64,000 nucleotides of DNA from Parietichytrium sp. I65-24A. Lineage: Eukaryota; Sar; Bigyra; Thraustochytrida; Thraustochytriidae. Under the pieces are notes generated by a model. The model had not been told where the DNA came from. It did no database searches and was given only the letters and a program-made list of their open reading frames with translations. The stretch is from contig BLSF01000023.1 of assembly GCA_012862575.1 (NCBI GenBank), positions 186,001 to 250,000 of the forward strand, given 5' to 3'. The stretch's first letter is position 1. Each line of letters opens with the position of its first letter. This document shows positions 55,601 through 64,000 of this stretch, one piece after another. The translations under genes and the position numbers were made by a program.

Positions 55601-56783
55601 AAATTGTCTACACAAATACATAATCGTAGGTGTAGGGAAAAGGAAGGAGCCGGGGATGTGAGGGGCAAGCAAACAGCGCAGAGCAGGCCGGGAAAGGGAA
55701 GGGGGCGGCCTGCGCCGGGAGAAGGCAGGAGCCTGTCGCCTTCGGGAGGAGGCAGGAGGAAGGCCTTGCGGTTGCTTCTGCAGGAGCCAAGCAGCACTAG
55801 CCCCGACTACCCTCCGGTCTACGCCCCGTGTATGTACATCATGAGCTGCAGCAACGAAATGGCCGGGAGGAGGAAGGGCCATGGCGGCGACTAGCAGCAG
55901 CCGAAAGCTCCCTCAGAAAAAAAGAAACGCTAGGCTCCTACCAGCTACGGCTTTGGTAGAACCCTGGTACGCTGGGTGGGTGCCGTCCAGGAGGAGAAGA
56001 ATCATGGGTAGAGAGATAAGCGAGAGGAACGACCAAACCAATGGAATTAGAGAGACAGAAAGAAAAAAGAAAGAAAGAAAAGGAAGACAGCGACAGCAAC
56101 GGGAACAGCAACAGGAACGACAACAACAACAACATTAACAACAGCAACCCAACCCAAACCAAACCAAACAAGCAACTTGACAGCCAGGAAAGAGAGACGA
56201 CGAAAGAGCGAACAGACTGCCAAAGACTTGGAACGACTCGAAAGGTCCGGAGACGCGAATAGTGCAATAGAGGCCAAGTGGCAGGCAGGCTGACCCAGCA
56301 CACGAGCCTCCAGTGAATCCTGCCAAACCGGGAAAGGACAAGACGAGTGGAAGGTTGCAAAGAAAAGGCAGCGCAAGCCAAGTGCCAAGTGCTGATCCTC
56401 GCTGGAGGTGCGGACGAGGAGCGAGTGACAACAGACAACAGCCACGCCCGTTACAGTTCAAGTCAGGGTCAGGCCCACTGCAAAAGGTGGGTGACGCATC
56501 GGCTTTTCTCTCGAGAGCGGGCTCCGGTGTTGGTGTTGGTGGCAGAGAAACGGATCGGGTCCTGGAAAAGAGAGTGGCCCAGTGCCGAGTGTTTTGAACG
56601 ACCACATTCACGGTCGCTTGATACGTCCTCGGAGACGTAAAAGAGGTAGTCAAGACGTCGGCCTCAACAGCCATAAAGGGTCCAGCTCCCATTTTGGGGG
56701 CACGAGTGGGATACCAGGGCCGACTTGAAGAAGGGTATCACCTTGACGTGCACCCTTTTAAGTTTCACCAAACTGTGCCCCGC
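49668..56783. other. Gene-free stretch, part 3
   Basis: Only short ORFs, overlapping on both strands (largest about 185 codons, at 54459-55013 minus, 52281-52826 minus and 56135-56692 minus), none with a domain I recognise. GTAC-core motifs are frequent (49787-49800, 51498-51530, 51806-51817, 53182-53195, 55329-55340, 55468-55490). The last 700 bp before 56784 are purine-rich with CAACAACAA runs (56108-56148) and probably form the leader of the next gene. A multi-exon gene with very short exons or an RNA gene cannot be ruled out. Confidence 0.45.
54309..54352. repeat. CT-rich microsatellite
   Basis: (CT)n runs interrupted by CACTCTTT; a similar CT run lies at 55411-55430. Confidence 0.85.
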
Positions 56784-58202
56784 ATGCACACGGCACCAAT
56801 GCTCGCCAAGAATCAAGAACCGGAGCAAATCACCCCGAGTCTATCAAAAATGGGCGAAGCCTCGCTGCAAGTTTCCAAGGCGGAACCAGCCACATCGTCC
56901 AGCGCTGACCCCACAGAAATTGCCCGCGAAGTGTCTGGCACTTCGGGGGACTCGATGAGTGGAAAACCTGCAAGGAAAAGAAGAAACTTGTGTCTGTGTG
57001 AGCAAGTCAAATGCAACGTCCGCCCAGGAATGTGCCGTGAAATTGAGGAGTCCGCTGGCGAGGACCACTGGCTTCACGGCTCCATGTATCAGGTGCCGCC
57101 AAAGGACATCCTTCGCTGTGGTGTAAATATTAGAGAGCGTTGGTTGTACCACCTTGGTATCTCCGAGTCTCAGCTTGAAGCCAAGAAAATCCTGAAACCT
57201 GAAATCCGCTGGACGCACTTTTCCGAGACTTTCTTCAAGAATGCCAAGGAAAACATGCACAAACCAGCCAACCACGTCGAGAAAGCAGATGCTTCAAAAC
57301 CAAAGCGACGAAGAATAAAGTACGTGGTCGAGCCTACCGAGGAATCGGTGTCCGAGGACATTATTCGGGATGGGAAGCACAAGGGAATGGCGGTTCCTAC
57401 TCCTTCCTTTGGGGCGCTTCATCGGTACATGATTTCTCACCAACGGTCTGGGCCTGGGCCGGTGGGCAACCCATTCATTCTTTCGCAGGAAGGTGTGCCC
57501 GTGACCAGTTCCCTTCACATGAAAGAGTCTCAGATGGCTTCCGCGTTCCCTGCCTCTGGTGTAAACCCGTTTCCAAACCTCATGGCAGCCCAGCAGCAAG
57601 CCGCTGCCGCTGCCGCGGCTGCCTCCTCCTTCCTCCATCCGTCCCTTGTCGCCTTCGCTCAGTACCCTTACATGCCCATGGGTCAGCCGCCGATGTCTGG
57701 CAGTGACTTTGCTCCGCCGTTTTCCAAAGAATCACCGTCGGCAGTAGATTCTTCCGTGAATCACCACGGCTTTCATGGCGGAGCAGCAGCAGGGCACTCT
57801 TCTTCCTCGGGCCAAGGAGGCTACCCAAACAGTCATATCAATCCGTTCATGCCAAACATGCTCGCTGCGCACTACTCAAACTCCTCTCACATGATGCCTC
57901 TCCCGCCGGTGCACGCCGGCCAGCATCAACCGTCCAGACAGCACGGTGCCCCTGCAAGCCTTTACCCGTACTCGTATCCGTACAATATGCTCGGTTCGAT
58001 GGGGCATGGCGCACAAACACCACCGCCTGGAAGAGGCGGCGAGAAACGATCCATATCCGGTGAGGCTCGCTTGACATCTTCGCCTGGTTTGCACGCCGCG
58101 AGCAAGCAACAAATGGCGGGACTAGCCGACGGCTCTCCTCTTAAGCACTCGGTCGGCCCAATGATCGACGACAGGAAGCACAAGTTTTCCAAGCTAAAGT
58201 AA
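56784..58202 (+). CDS. Putative nuclear Cys/His-motif protein with Met/Pro/His-rich low-complexity region
   Basis: 472 residues from the first ATG (56784); the frame is open 90 nt further up only with a TTG. Residues 61-67 are basic. A cluster of Cys70, Cys72, Cys77 and Cys84 is followed by LHGSMYQVPPKDILRC, IRERWLYHLGIS and IRWTHFSETFF (141-151). The order of Cys pair, hydrophobic/Pro/Asp, Trp and HF recalls a THAP zinc finger, but the third Cys of the C2CH set is not in place, so this is a weak resemblance. A bipartite-like basic patch KPKRRRIK (172-179) suggests nuclear import. From about 200 on the sequence is rich in Met, Pro, His, Ser and Ala with an 8-Ala run, as in transcription regulators. 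I do not recognise the family. DNA binding is inference. Confidence 0.65.
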   Translation: MHTAPMLAKNQEPEQITPSLSKMGEASLQVSKAEPATSSSADPTEIAREVSGTSGDSMSGKPARKRRNLCLCEQVKCNVRPGMCREIEESAGEDHWLHGSMYQVPPKDILRCGVNIRERWLYHLGISESQLEAKKILKPEIRWTHFSETFFKNAKENMHKPANHVEKADASKPKRRRIKYVVEPTEESVSEDIIRDGKHKGMAVPTPSFGALHRYMISHQRSGPGPVGNPFILSQEGVPVTSSLHMKESQMASAFPASGVNPFPNLMAAQQQAAAAAAAASSFLHPSLVAFAQYPYMPMGQPPMSGSDFAPPFSKESPSAVDSSVNHHGFHGGAAAGHSSSSGQGGYPNSHINPFMPNMLAAHYSNSSHMMPLPPVHAGQHQPSRQHGAPASLYPYSYPYNMLGSMGHGAQTPPPGRGGEKRSISGEARLTSSPGLHAASKQQMAGLADGSPLKHSVGPMIDDRKHKFSKLK

Positions 58203-58806
58203 GGGAGACGCGCATCACTCATGAGTCCTGACGATGTTCGTGAGTTTTTGCTTGTCCACATGTATGACTGCTTGTCCACATGTATGTTTAGCCCGTACGC
58301 CCCTCCTTCTGCAATACCTTTTCGCGGACGATGCCTTAGTGCACGCACTCACGGAGAGATTTATACTCTGGCATCTGAGCAAGTCATGGGACGTGCGCTC
58401 CTCCCTCTTGCACTGCTTTCGGGTTGCCAAACGAAGAAGATTCACTAACTCTTGCCACATCCCACCTTAAGTTCTGTTAGTTGGACCTGCGCTCTTGCGA
58501 TTTTCCGATTTTGTCGGAAGTCCCAATTTCGCTACTTAATGTCTTCCTTTTGGAGAGACTGACTTGACTCTCCATAGCACTGCAATTGAGTTTTCAAGTA
58601 TGAGAAACTGGAATGATAATACATAAATCTAATCGCTTTGTATGTGACTGATCTTCAAAATTACCTGTTCTGCGTTTTTTTTTTTTTTTTTTAAATTTCC
58701 TTCCATTTGTTGAAATCCGCAACTTAGAATAGACACGGAATTAAAACACCACAGAACTCGTTCGCATTAACATCTTTTGTGGGAATAAAAACAATGTGGT
58801 CCCATG
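58203..58806. other. Convergent 3' region with poly-T tract
   Basis: 604 bp between convergent stops. It contains a repeated GCTTGTCCACATGTATG pair (58250-58288) and an 18-base T run at 58675-58692, which reads as poly-A on the minus strand downstream of the EH-domain gene. No gene supported. Confidence 0.6.
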
Positions 58807-61800
58807 TCAAAGGGAAGAATTGACGCGATTCAGCCACAGGTTAACGGCTGGCGTATAGTATCGGCCACCCAGAAATGCGCTCGCGGACTGTGCGTCCAAC
58901 GGGAACAGCGTGAGCCCGCACTGATCGTGACGCCTCTTCGATTCGTCCTCTGAGAGGTACAAAACCCGCAGTTGCTCGTGAGCTCCATCAGTCTCTGCAA
59001 CCGATAGCATCTCCAGCTGAGGAACATGAATGTCAAGGCCGTTCGCCAATCTTGCCATGCTAGCGCAATGGTCCTCCCAAATTGTCACGTGTGGAAGCAG
59101 TGAGCATGAATCTAAACACACAGCGAATTCGCCGCAAACAACGATTTTTTTCCCCACATGCAGCATCTCTGCCACGGACTGAACATACCGATTCAGCACA
59201 CGAGAGTCGGCAACGTTTGCTCGAGCGTCAATATTTGTACATTGCTCAAGCTCTTCCAGTACGCTGATGCAGTTTGCTGCCTCTGCGTTTATCGCGGCAA
59301 AAAGCAGCGGCCACTTATGCGCGAGAGCCATACAATCTCTTGCTGCTCGCAGTCTGGCAAGCAGTAGCCCTACAGATTCTGAACGATTCACCGCACTGTT
59401 TCGTGCTTCTTCCACTTGCCGGTGAAGCATGGAACGGTCTGAATCACTCAATTGCAACGTGTCTAGCTCCGAAAGAACTTGGCTAAACTCACCAGGGTCC
59501 ACGGCCTCCGTGGACACTGCCTCGGGTACGACCTGTGGCGGAATGGTCTCTTGGGTGAGTGGGTTTGCAAAAGAAAGGGGCTCGCCTTCAAGATCATCCT
59601 GCTCGGCGCCCTCAAAATTACCCCAATCATCATCGGACTCCTCCCCAGCACTCGCCTCTGCTATTACATTTCTTTCTTCCTGGGACACGGCACTCGAACT
59701 CTGCCAGCCTTCCGCGATTGGCGCAACTTCTTCCTGAGCGCCAAGACTGTCTTCCCCGGCCGCTTCAGCGGCATTAAATTGCGCCTCTCCTTTCTGCTCC
59801 GTCTTGACGGGATTCACCCCGCCGTGGGTAATTTCCTCACCTGACATGTCAAAGTTGGTCCACTCACCATCGATTGCCCTTTCATTTTCGGAGATCGATT
59901 CCGTCCCTGTCCCTTTAGAAAGGACGTCAAATGCTCCCCAGCCGCTCTCCCCTTGGGAATCCACCTGTGCATGTACATCACTGGCCTGTTCGTCGCCTTG
60001 CAAGAATTGGCAAAGTCTGACAGCAGCCGCACGGTTCGGGCAAATCACATCGATTTGTGCAGGGCTTTCGCTAGAATGCACTTGCGTGCTGTGCACTTGG
60101 CAGCCTTGGAGACAACTTATCTCTGCGATGATAACACTCGACGGGATGTTTTCTGTGGCAAATAAGAGCACTTTACAGCTTTCTTCCTCAATTTCGTTTG
60201 ACAGCTCCTCTTGCGCCGAGGCGGTTGAATAGAACGCGGAAGCAGTCATTGCGTACGGAGCGGTCTCGACAACGGCATGCTTGAATAGATCCTTTTTCAT
60301 GGATGCCGTGAGAGCGGGCCCTTCTAACCCATTGGTGTTGCTCTGGCTGCTTTCGAAGGTCGTTGGAAGCGGGTCCGGAAACTCTTCTCCAAACAAATTT
60401 GGCGATGCAGGCTCTTCTTGCACAGCCCCCCCATATTCAATATGCTCGGATCCCTCAAACCCGCCCCAATCCTCATCATCTTCATCTTCATCGTTCGCAT
60501 GATCTAGCTTGCTCACCACTGCGTCTGAATCTCCCTGCCCCGGGAGCACAGTGTTATTTGATATCCCAAAAGCTGGCTCTGGGTGCGTTTCGAGACCGCC
60601 TCCATCCATCGACGAGGATGCAGTGCGGGCGGCACGATTGTCCGCCATTTCGAATGGGGGAAGAACAGCAGATTGGGCGGGAGCTTGCTGCAGCTCCGCA
60701 AACGGATCTTCGCCGGGGCTCTCCTGCATAAACTGCTCTTCTTGTGCTACAGCTGGCCACGGCTGGGGGGGCTCGTGGGAGAAAGGCTCTGGCTGGCTTG
60801 GTTGAACCGCCTGCTGTTCCTGCACGTGGAGATCCTTTGTCTCGCTGTTGGGCCATGGCTGGGGAACCTCATGGGAGAAAGGTTCTTGCTGACTTGATTG
60901 AACCGCCTCCTGTTCCTGAACGAGGGGACTATTTGTCTCGCCATTGAATGGCACGTCTGCCAAAGGGCTGGTGCTTCGGCTGATCGTGTTGTTGAGAAGG
61001 ATAGCAAGCTCATGGGGCAGGTCCTCAGGGAACGGGTTCCCTTTCTTGACACAAACAGCGACGTGGAATGCGACGCAGAAAGCAGCTTTGTCAAGCCCTT
61101 CCTCACTGCTGGCTCCAACCATGCGGAATAGCTTTTGGATATGGTACTCGTCGAGCCCGGACTTGAGGAAGAACGAAAGCGCAGCATCGCCACCTAATCT
61201 CTCTTCCCACTGCACCTTGTTGAAGAGATCTTCGTACTGTGCAAGCCTGTCGCCGCCCATAGCCCAAGGGTGAGGCACTTCTTGCATCTGCCCGCCTGAC
61301 ACACCGACTACCGCAGGGCCAACGGAGCTCGGGGCAAATTCGGCGTCTGTCTGGCTAGATGACATTGACATTGACGACGGCACGGATGGCATGCTCTGCA
61401 CGGCGTGCAGACCGGTAGTCTTCACAGTATTCGAATCTGCCGCATCTGTGTTTTGACTCTCTGCAAGGTCTTCGCCAGCGTTGAGAACCTCATCGTCATG
61501 ATTCTGCTGCTGTGCTCGCAGCGCGATGGCCTTGCAAGTAGAATAGAGCCGTGGCGGCAGAGCGACGGGCATGGGCTTGCCCTTCTTCGCAACGGCCACA
61601 GCTACATGAAACGCAGCCACAAACTCCTCCTTCCTCAGAGCGCCGTCGCCGTCCACGTCCGCCATCTTCACCAACGCCTGCACCTGTCCTTCGTCCAGCC
61701 CTGACTGCGCGAAGAAGCTTAGAGCCTCTTGCGCCGCCATTGCTTTCTCTGTCCCCGCACTTGCCCTTCGTTCGCCTCCCTCGTCGTCTCCACTTCCAAT

Positions 61801-62097
61801 TCCACTTCCATTTCCACTTCCATTTCCATTGGAACTCGCGCTGGCTTTGATGGCCCTTTCAAACACCGCATCGTACTTGGCAGCCACCTCCTCCGGCACG
61901 TCCCACTCCCCAACAAGGCACACGTTCTGGCCGCTTGCCTGCACCTCCTGTCCCGACTCCAAACGTAACGTGTAGTACGCGCCGTTCACAAGGTCGTCCA
62001 GGTGCACGCCCGCGACCACGCCGCGGCGCAGCAGGCCGTCGCTCCTGCGCACGCTCTCCACCACGTCGCCTTTCTGCAGCGTGCCCGGCGGCAACAT
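58807..62097 (-). CDS. EH-domain / gamma-synergin-like endosomal adaptor
   Basis: 1096 residues, single exon, ATG at 62097-62095. EH domains bind NPF peptides in clathrin/AP adaptor networks. EH1 spans about 68-184: its second EF loop is intact (DVDGDGALRKEE, Asp147-Glu158), and a Gly/Ser/Asn insert of about 30 residues sits where the first loop would be. EH2 spans about 280-365 (YEDLFNKV, SFFLKSGLDEYHIQKLFRMVG); its loop (GASSEEGLDKAA) lacks the Ca2+ ligands. A disordered middle has repeated EVPQPWP/EPPQPWP motifs and acidic DWGGFEG, GWGAFD and DDWGNFEG motifs, the type bound by AP-1 gamma-ear/GGA domains. The last about 200 residues (SRVLNRYVQSVAEML ... CGLTLFPLDAQ ... PAVNLWLNRV) resemble the synergin-gamma C-terminal domain. 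Likely cytosolic trans-Golgi/endosome adaptor. Confidence 0.85.
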   Translation of the reverse strand: MLPPGTLQKGDVVESVRRSDGLLRRGVVAGVHLDDLVNGAYYTLRLESGQEVQASGQNVCLVGEWDVPEEVAAKYDAVFERAIKASASSNGNGSGNGSGIGSGDDEGGERRASAGTEKAMAAQEALSFFAQSGLDEGQVQALVKMADVDGDGALRKEEFVAAFHVAVAVAKKGKPMPVALPPRLYSTCKAIALRAQQQNHDDEVLNAGEDLAESQNTDAADSNTVKTTGLHAVQSMPSVPSSMSMSSSQTDAEFAPSSVGPAVVGVSGGQMQEVPHPWAMGGDRLAQYEDLFNKVQWEERLGGDAALSFFLKSGLDEYHIQKLFRMVGASSEEGLDKAAFCVAFHVAVCVKKGNPFPEDLPHELAILLNNTISRSTSPLADVPFNGETNSPLVQEQEAVQSSQQEPFSHEVPQPWPNSETKDLHVQEQQAVQPSQPEPFSHEPPQPWPAVAQEEQFMQESPGEDPFAELQQAPAQSAVLPPFEMADNRAARTASSSMDGGGLETHPEPAFGISNNTVLPGQGDSDAVVSKLDHANDEDEDDEDWGGFEGSEHIEYGGAVQEEPASPNLFGEEFPDPLPTTFESSQSNTNGLEGPALTASMKKDLFKHAVVETAPYAMTASAFYSTASAQEELSNEIEEESCKVLLFATENIPSSVIIAEISCLQGCQVHSTQVHSSESPAQIDVICPNRAAAVRLCQFLQGDEQASDVHAQVDSQGESGWGAFDVLSKGTGTESISENERAIDGEWTNFDMSGEEITHGGVNPVKTEQKGEAQFNAAEAAGEDSLGAQEEVAPIAEGWQSSSAVSQEERNVIAEASAGEESDDDWGNFEGAEQDDLEGEPLSFANPLTQETIPPQVVPEAVSTEAVDPGEFSQVLSELDTLQLSDSDRSMLHRQVEEARNSAVNRSESVGLLLARLRAARDCMALAHKWPLLFAAINAEAANCISVLEELEQCTNIDARANVADSRVLNRYVQSVAEMLHVGKKIVVCGEFAVCLDSCSLLPHVTIWEDHCASMARLANGLDIHVPQLEMLSVAETDGAHEQLRVLYLSEDESKRRHDQCGLTLFPLDAQSASAFLGGRYYTPAVNLWLNRVNSSL

Positions 62098-62200
62098 TCT
62101 TCGACACCCGGCGAGGACACGCAGATGACGCAGATACTGTCCTCGAGTACTGTTCTGGGAGAGTACTCAGTACTGAGCCCTTTGCTCCCTTTTCGACGAA

Positions 62201-62224
62201 TGATTGATTGATTGATTGATTGAT
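62201..62224. repeat. (TGAT)n tetranucleotide repeat
   Basis: Six TGAT units in the leader of the EH-domain gene. Confidence 0.9.
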
Positions 62225-62624
62225 AGATTTGTTGTGTTTCGAAGGTGAGTGAGTGAGTGATAGTGAGTGAGTGGAAAGTAAAGCACGCGCTGAATGGTTT
62301 CTTTCTTTGGCGTTTTGATTGATGTGATGTTTCAATGAACATGAACAACAATCAATCAACGATAAGGATCTTTGTTGGATTTTGTTGGGTGTCTTGTGAC
62401 TTCACTGCTGCAAGTTCCATCTCAAAAAAAAACAAAAACAAAAAAAGGCAATCTTTTGTAATCTTTGGTAGCACTTGGTATCACTTGGTATGTGTTGTGA
62501 AGTCTTCCGTCGATTGCGTTCCGCAGAGGGAGGGCTAGCGTTCGTGAATGCACGTGAATGCACGCGCTGTTCATGAATGATGCGGAACGCTTTCTCCGCA
62601 ACGGTCACATTCCCCAACGAGGTA

Positions 62625-62658
62625 ATGGGGTAAACATGGGTAAACATGGGTAAACAGG
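62625..62658. repeat. 10-bp tandem repeat (GGGTAAACAT), 3 units
   Basis: Three units with the GTAAACA core typical of forkhead-type sites, followed by GGGGTTAAC/GGGGTTGAC variants to about 62705. Could be regulatory or just a minisatellite. Confidence 0.75.
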
Positions 62659-63232
62659 GCAAAACACATGGTATAACGGGGTTAACGGGGTTGACGATGG
62701 TTGACGGGGCTAATGAGGCACAACGGCAGCAGAGTAAGGTCGTTCGCTCGACACGTTGACTATCGTTGACTCGACTGATGGACAACTTCGAAAGCCCCCA
62801 AGAGCCCCCAAAGGCGGTAAGCTAAGGCGCCGGAGACTCGGAGACTGCAAGGAAGGCGACGAATAAAGGCGGTTGACGCTTCCGCATTTGGTCTTGGGTC
62901 TCGGAGAGTATTTATTAAATATTCCCTTGTACGAAACTCAGAGTCTGTTGATTGACGGCGAATTTTGGTCTGTGATTCAGCTGACAGTCAAGTAAGAACA
63001 GCAAGCACACACGACCTGTACGAGTTGCTGTCGGGAAGAGAATGCTCGCTGGTATACCTTAAGAATCTGCATCTCTCAATAGGCTGCGGCCATCCCGGAC
63101 CTGCAGCAAGGCTGAAGGGCAGGCACGGAGCCCGCCAGTCAACCCCACTGTGTGCAGGAACGGCCGCCGAAGGCTGCGACTTATTCGATCCCGCGCGCGC
63201 GGGCTGGCAGTGGCCGCACAAAGTCCGGCAAG

Positions 63233-64000
63233 ATGGACAATTCGCAAAAGTTGCACCGCTCCACGAGCTTGAAGAAAACAAGGTCGTTCCTTCATGACAA
63301 CAGCGAGACCTCCGCCTTGACTTTCGAGGCCAATGGCGTCGTTCTTCGGAGTGACTCGTTTCAGATGAGTAAAAAGCCCTCGTTCAAGATGCACGCTGCT
63401 AGTCTAATGGATGCGTCCATGGCAGAGGCGAATTCTCCAAAGTCTCCCTCGCTCAAACAAAGCGCTTCAAGTGTAATGCTCGCACAGCTGTCCAAAGAGA
63501 CATCTTCCAAGGTCGCTGACCCTAGAAAACCTGTGATTGTCTCTGATCGCCACGCGAAAGGTCAAGTCGAGGAGGAGAAAAAGGAAGGTGAAGGCTCAGC
63601 GCTTTTTCCGCCTGATATGCCCGACCGTGACCTGGGCTCCATTGGCGGATTCCAAATGGGCGGAACGTCGCTCGGGGGGACCAAGAGCAGTCACACGAAT
63701 CGCTCTTCAAGAGTCTCGTTGGGTAGCATGAATTCCACGGACGCGAGTTTCCGATTTGGGATACGCAAAAGGACAAGCTCTAGCCAGGTCACCGTTGACA
63801 ACCTCCTGACGAAACAACGTGACCGCGCGGTCCAGAAGCAGCGCGAAGACGAGCTCTTGGGAGGAACGACCAGGCGGAAAATATTCTTCTCTCCACCGGG
63901 TGAAAATGAAAACGAGCCCCTCCCGAGAGAACGTCAGCAAACCACGACTCAAAACAACTTCAACCGCCTTCGTCAATGGGCAAGCGCCGCAGAAAAGGAA
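63233..64000 (+). CDS. Unrecognised Ser/Lys/Arg-rich protein, N-terminal part; runs off right edge
   Basis: 256 codons from the ATG at 63233, the first after an in-frame stop at 63113-63115, with no stop before the window end. The visible part is polar, rich in Ser, Lys, Arg and Gln, with phospho-site-like SLKK, RSSRVSLGS and RKRTSSS motifs and three repeats of the type SPSLKQSAS/KPSFKMHAAS. There is no signal peptide, membrane segment or catalytic motif. Such tracts are common as disordered N-termini of kinases, channels or regulators whose domains would lie beyond the window. No function assigned. Confidence 0.6.
   Translation, partial: MDNSQKLHRSTSLKKTRSFLHDNSETSALTFEANGVVLRSDSFQMSKKPSFKMHAASLMDASMAEANSPKSPSLKQSASSVMLAQLSKETSSKVADPRKPVIVSDRHAKGQVEEEKKEGEGSALFPPDMPDRDLGSIGGFQMGGTSLGGTKSSHTNRSSRVSLGSMNSTDASFRFGIRKRTSSSQVTVDNLLTKQRDRAVQKQREDELLGGTTRRKIFFSPPGENENEPLPRERQQTTTQNNFNRLRQWASAAEKE

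Larger units (their letters stand above)
62098..63232. other. Divergent intergenic region
   Basis: 1.1 kb. It holds GTACTGTTCTGGGAGAGTAC and GTACTCAGTACTGAG motifs (62147-62177) just upstream of the EH gene, a (TGAT)n run, GTGAGTGAGTGAGT repeats (62246-62272), and a GGGTAAACAT array. A 110-codon ORF (62965-63297) overlaps the start of the next gene in another frame and is not supported. Confidence 0.6.

Noticed and set aside
1-64000. Viral, LTR or other mobile element, and CRISPR array
   Set aside because: No reverse transcriptase, integrase, transposase, capsid-like ORF, long terminal repeats or regularly spaced repeats were seen.

Overview
This window is nuclear DNA of a small-genome, intron-poor unicellular eukaryote. 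The evidence is single-exon genes of 300-1100 codons, a few short GTAAGT...AG introns, and typical eukaryotic families (NHE exchanger, TRP-like channel, ABCG transporter, fidgetin-like AAA ATPase, EH-domain/synergin protein, complex I assembly factor). Phylum cannot be fixed from the sequence. A stramenopile such as a thraustochytrid is my best guess, because of the low intron density, CT/GA-rich leaders, a temptin-type domain and SHSW/TIR-like proteins. A red alga is not excluded. I saw no rRNA, tRNA, CRISPR, viral or LTR element.

Layout. 1-10.5 kb: Na+/H+ exchanger (minus, runs off the left edge), TIR-like/ankyrin protein, tandem YbaK-domain protein, NDUFAF7-like methyltransferase (minus). 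10.5-15.1 kb: no recognisable gene, but two 1.5 kb direct copies meeting at a single N (13622), probably an assembly join. 15.4-17.8 kb: secreted/membrane zinc metalloprotease. 17.8-21.4 kb: mostly empty, with one small membrane-protein ORF and a decayed tandem copy of its 3' end. 21.4-36.7 kb: gene-rich block with two members of an unusual GTPase family (one soluble or peripheral, one fused to a multi-pass membrane region), a FIGNL1-like ATPase, a temptin-domain membrane protein, an aldo/keto reductase and an ABCG half transporter with a 17-nt micro-exon. 38.5-43.3 kb: a membrane-anchored trypsin-like pseudoprotease and an ankyrin-TRP channel (convergent). 43.3-56.8 kb: a 13.5 kb stretch where I find no gene, with simple repeats and many GTAC-core motifs. 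56.8-64 kb: a putative nuclear Cys/His protein, a two-EH-domain synergin-like adaptor (minus) and the N-terminus of an unrecognised protein.

The genes form no operon or pathway cluster. A loose theme is membrane function (ion exchange, channel, ABC export, ectoproteins, vesicle adaptor) plus two signalling-type families (TIR-like and the RTHGD GTPases). The RTHGD GTPase family is the strongest candidate for something undescribed.
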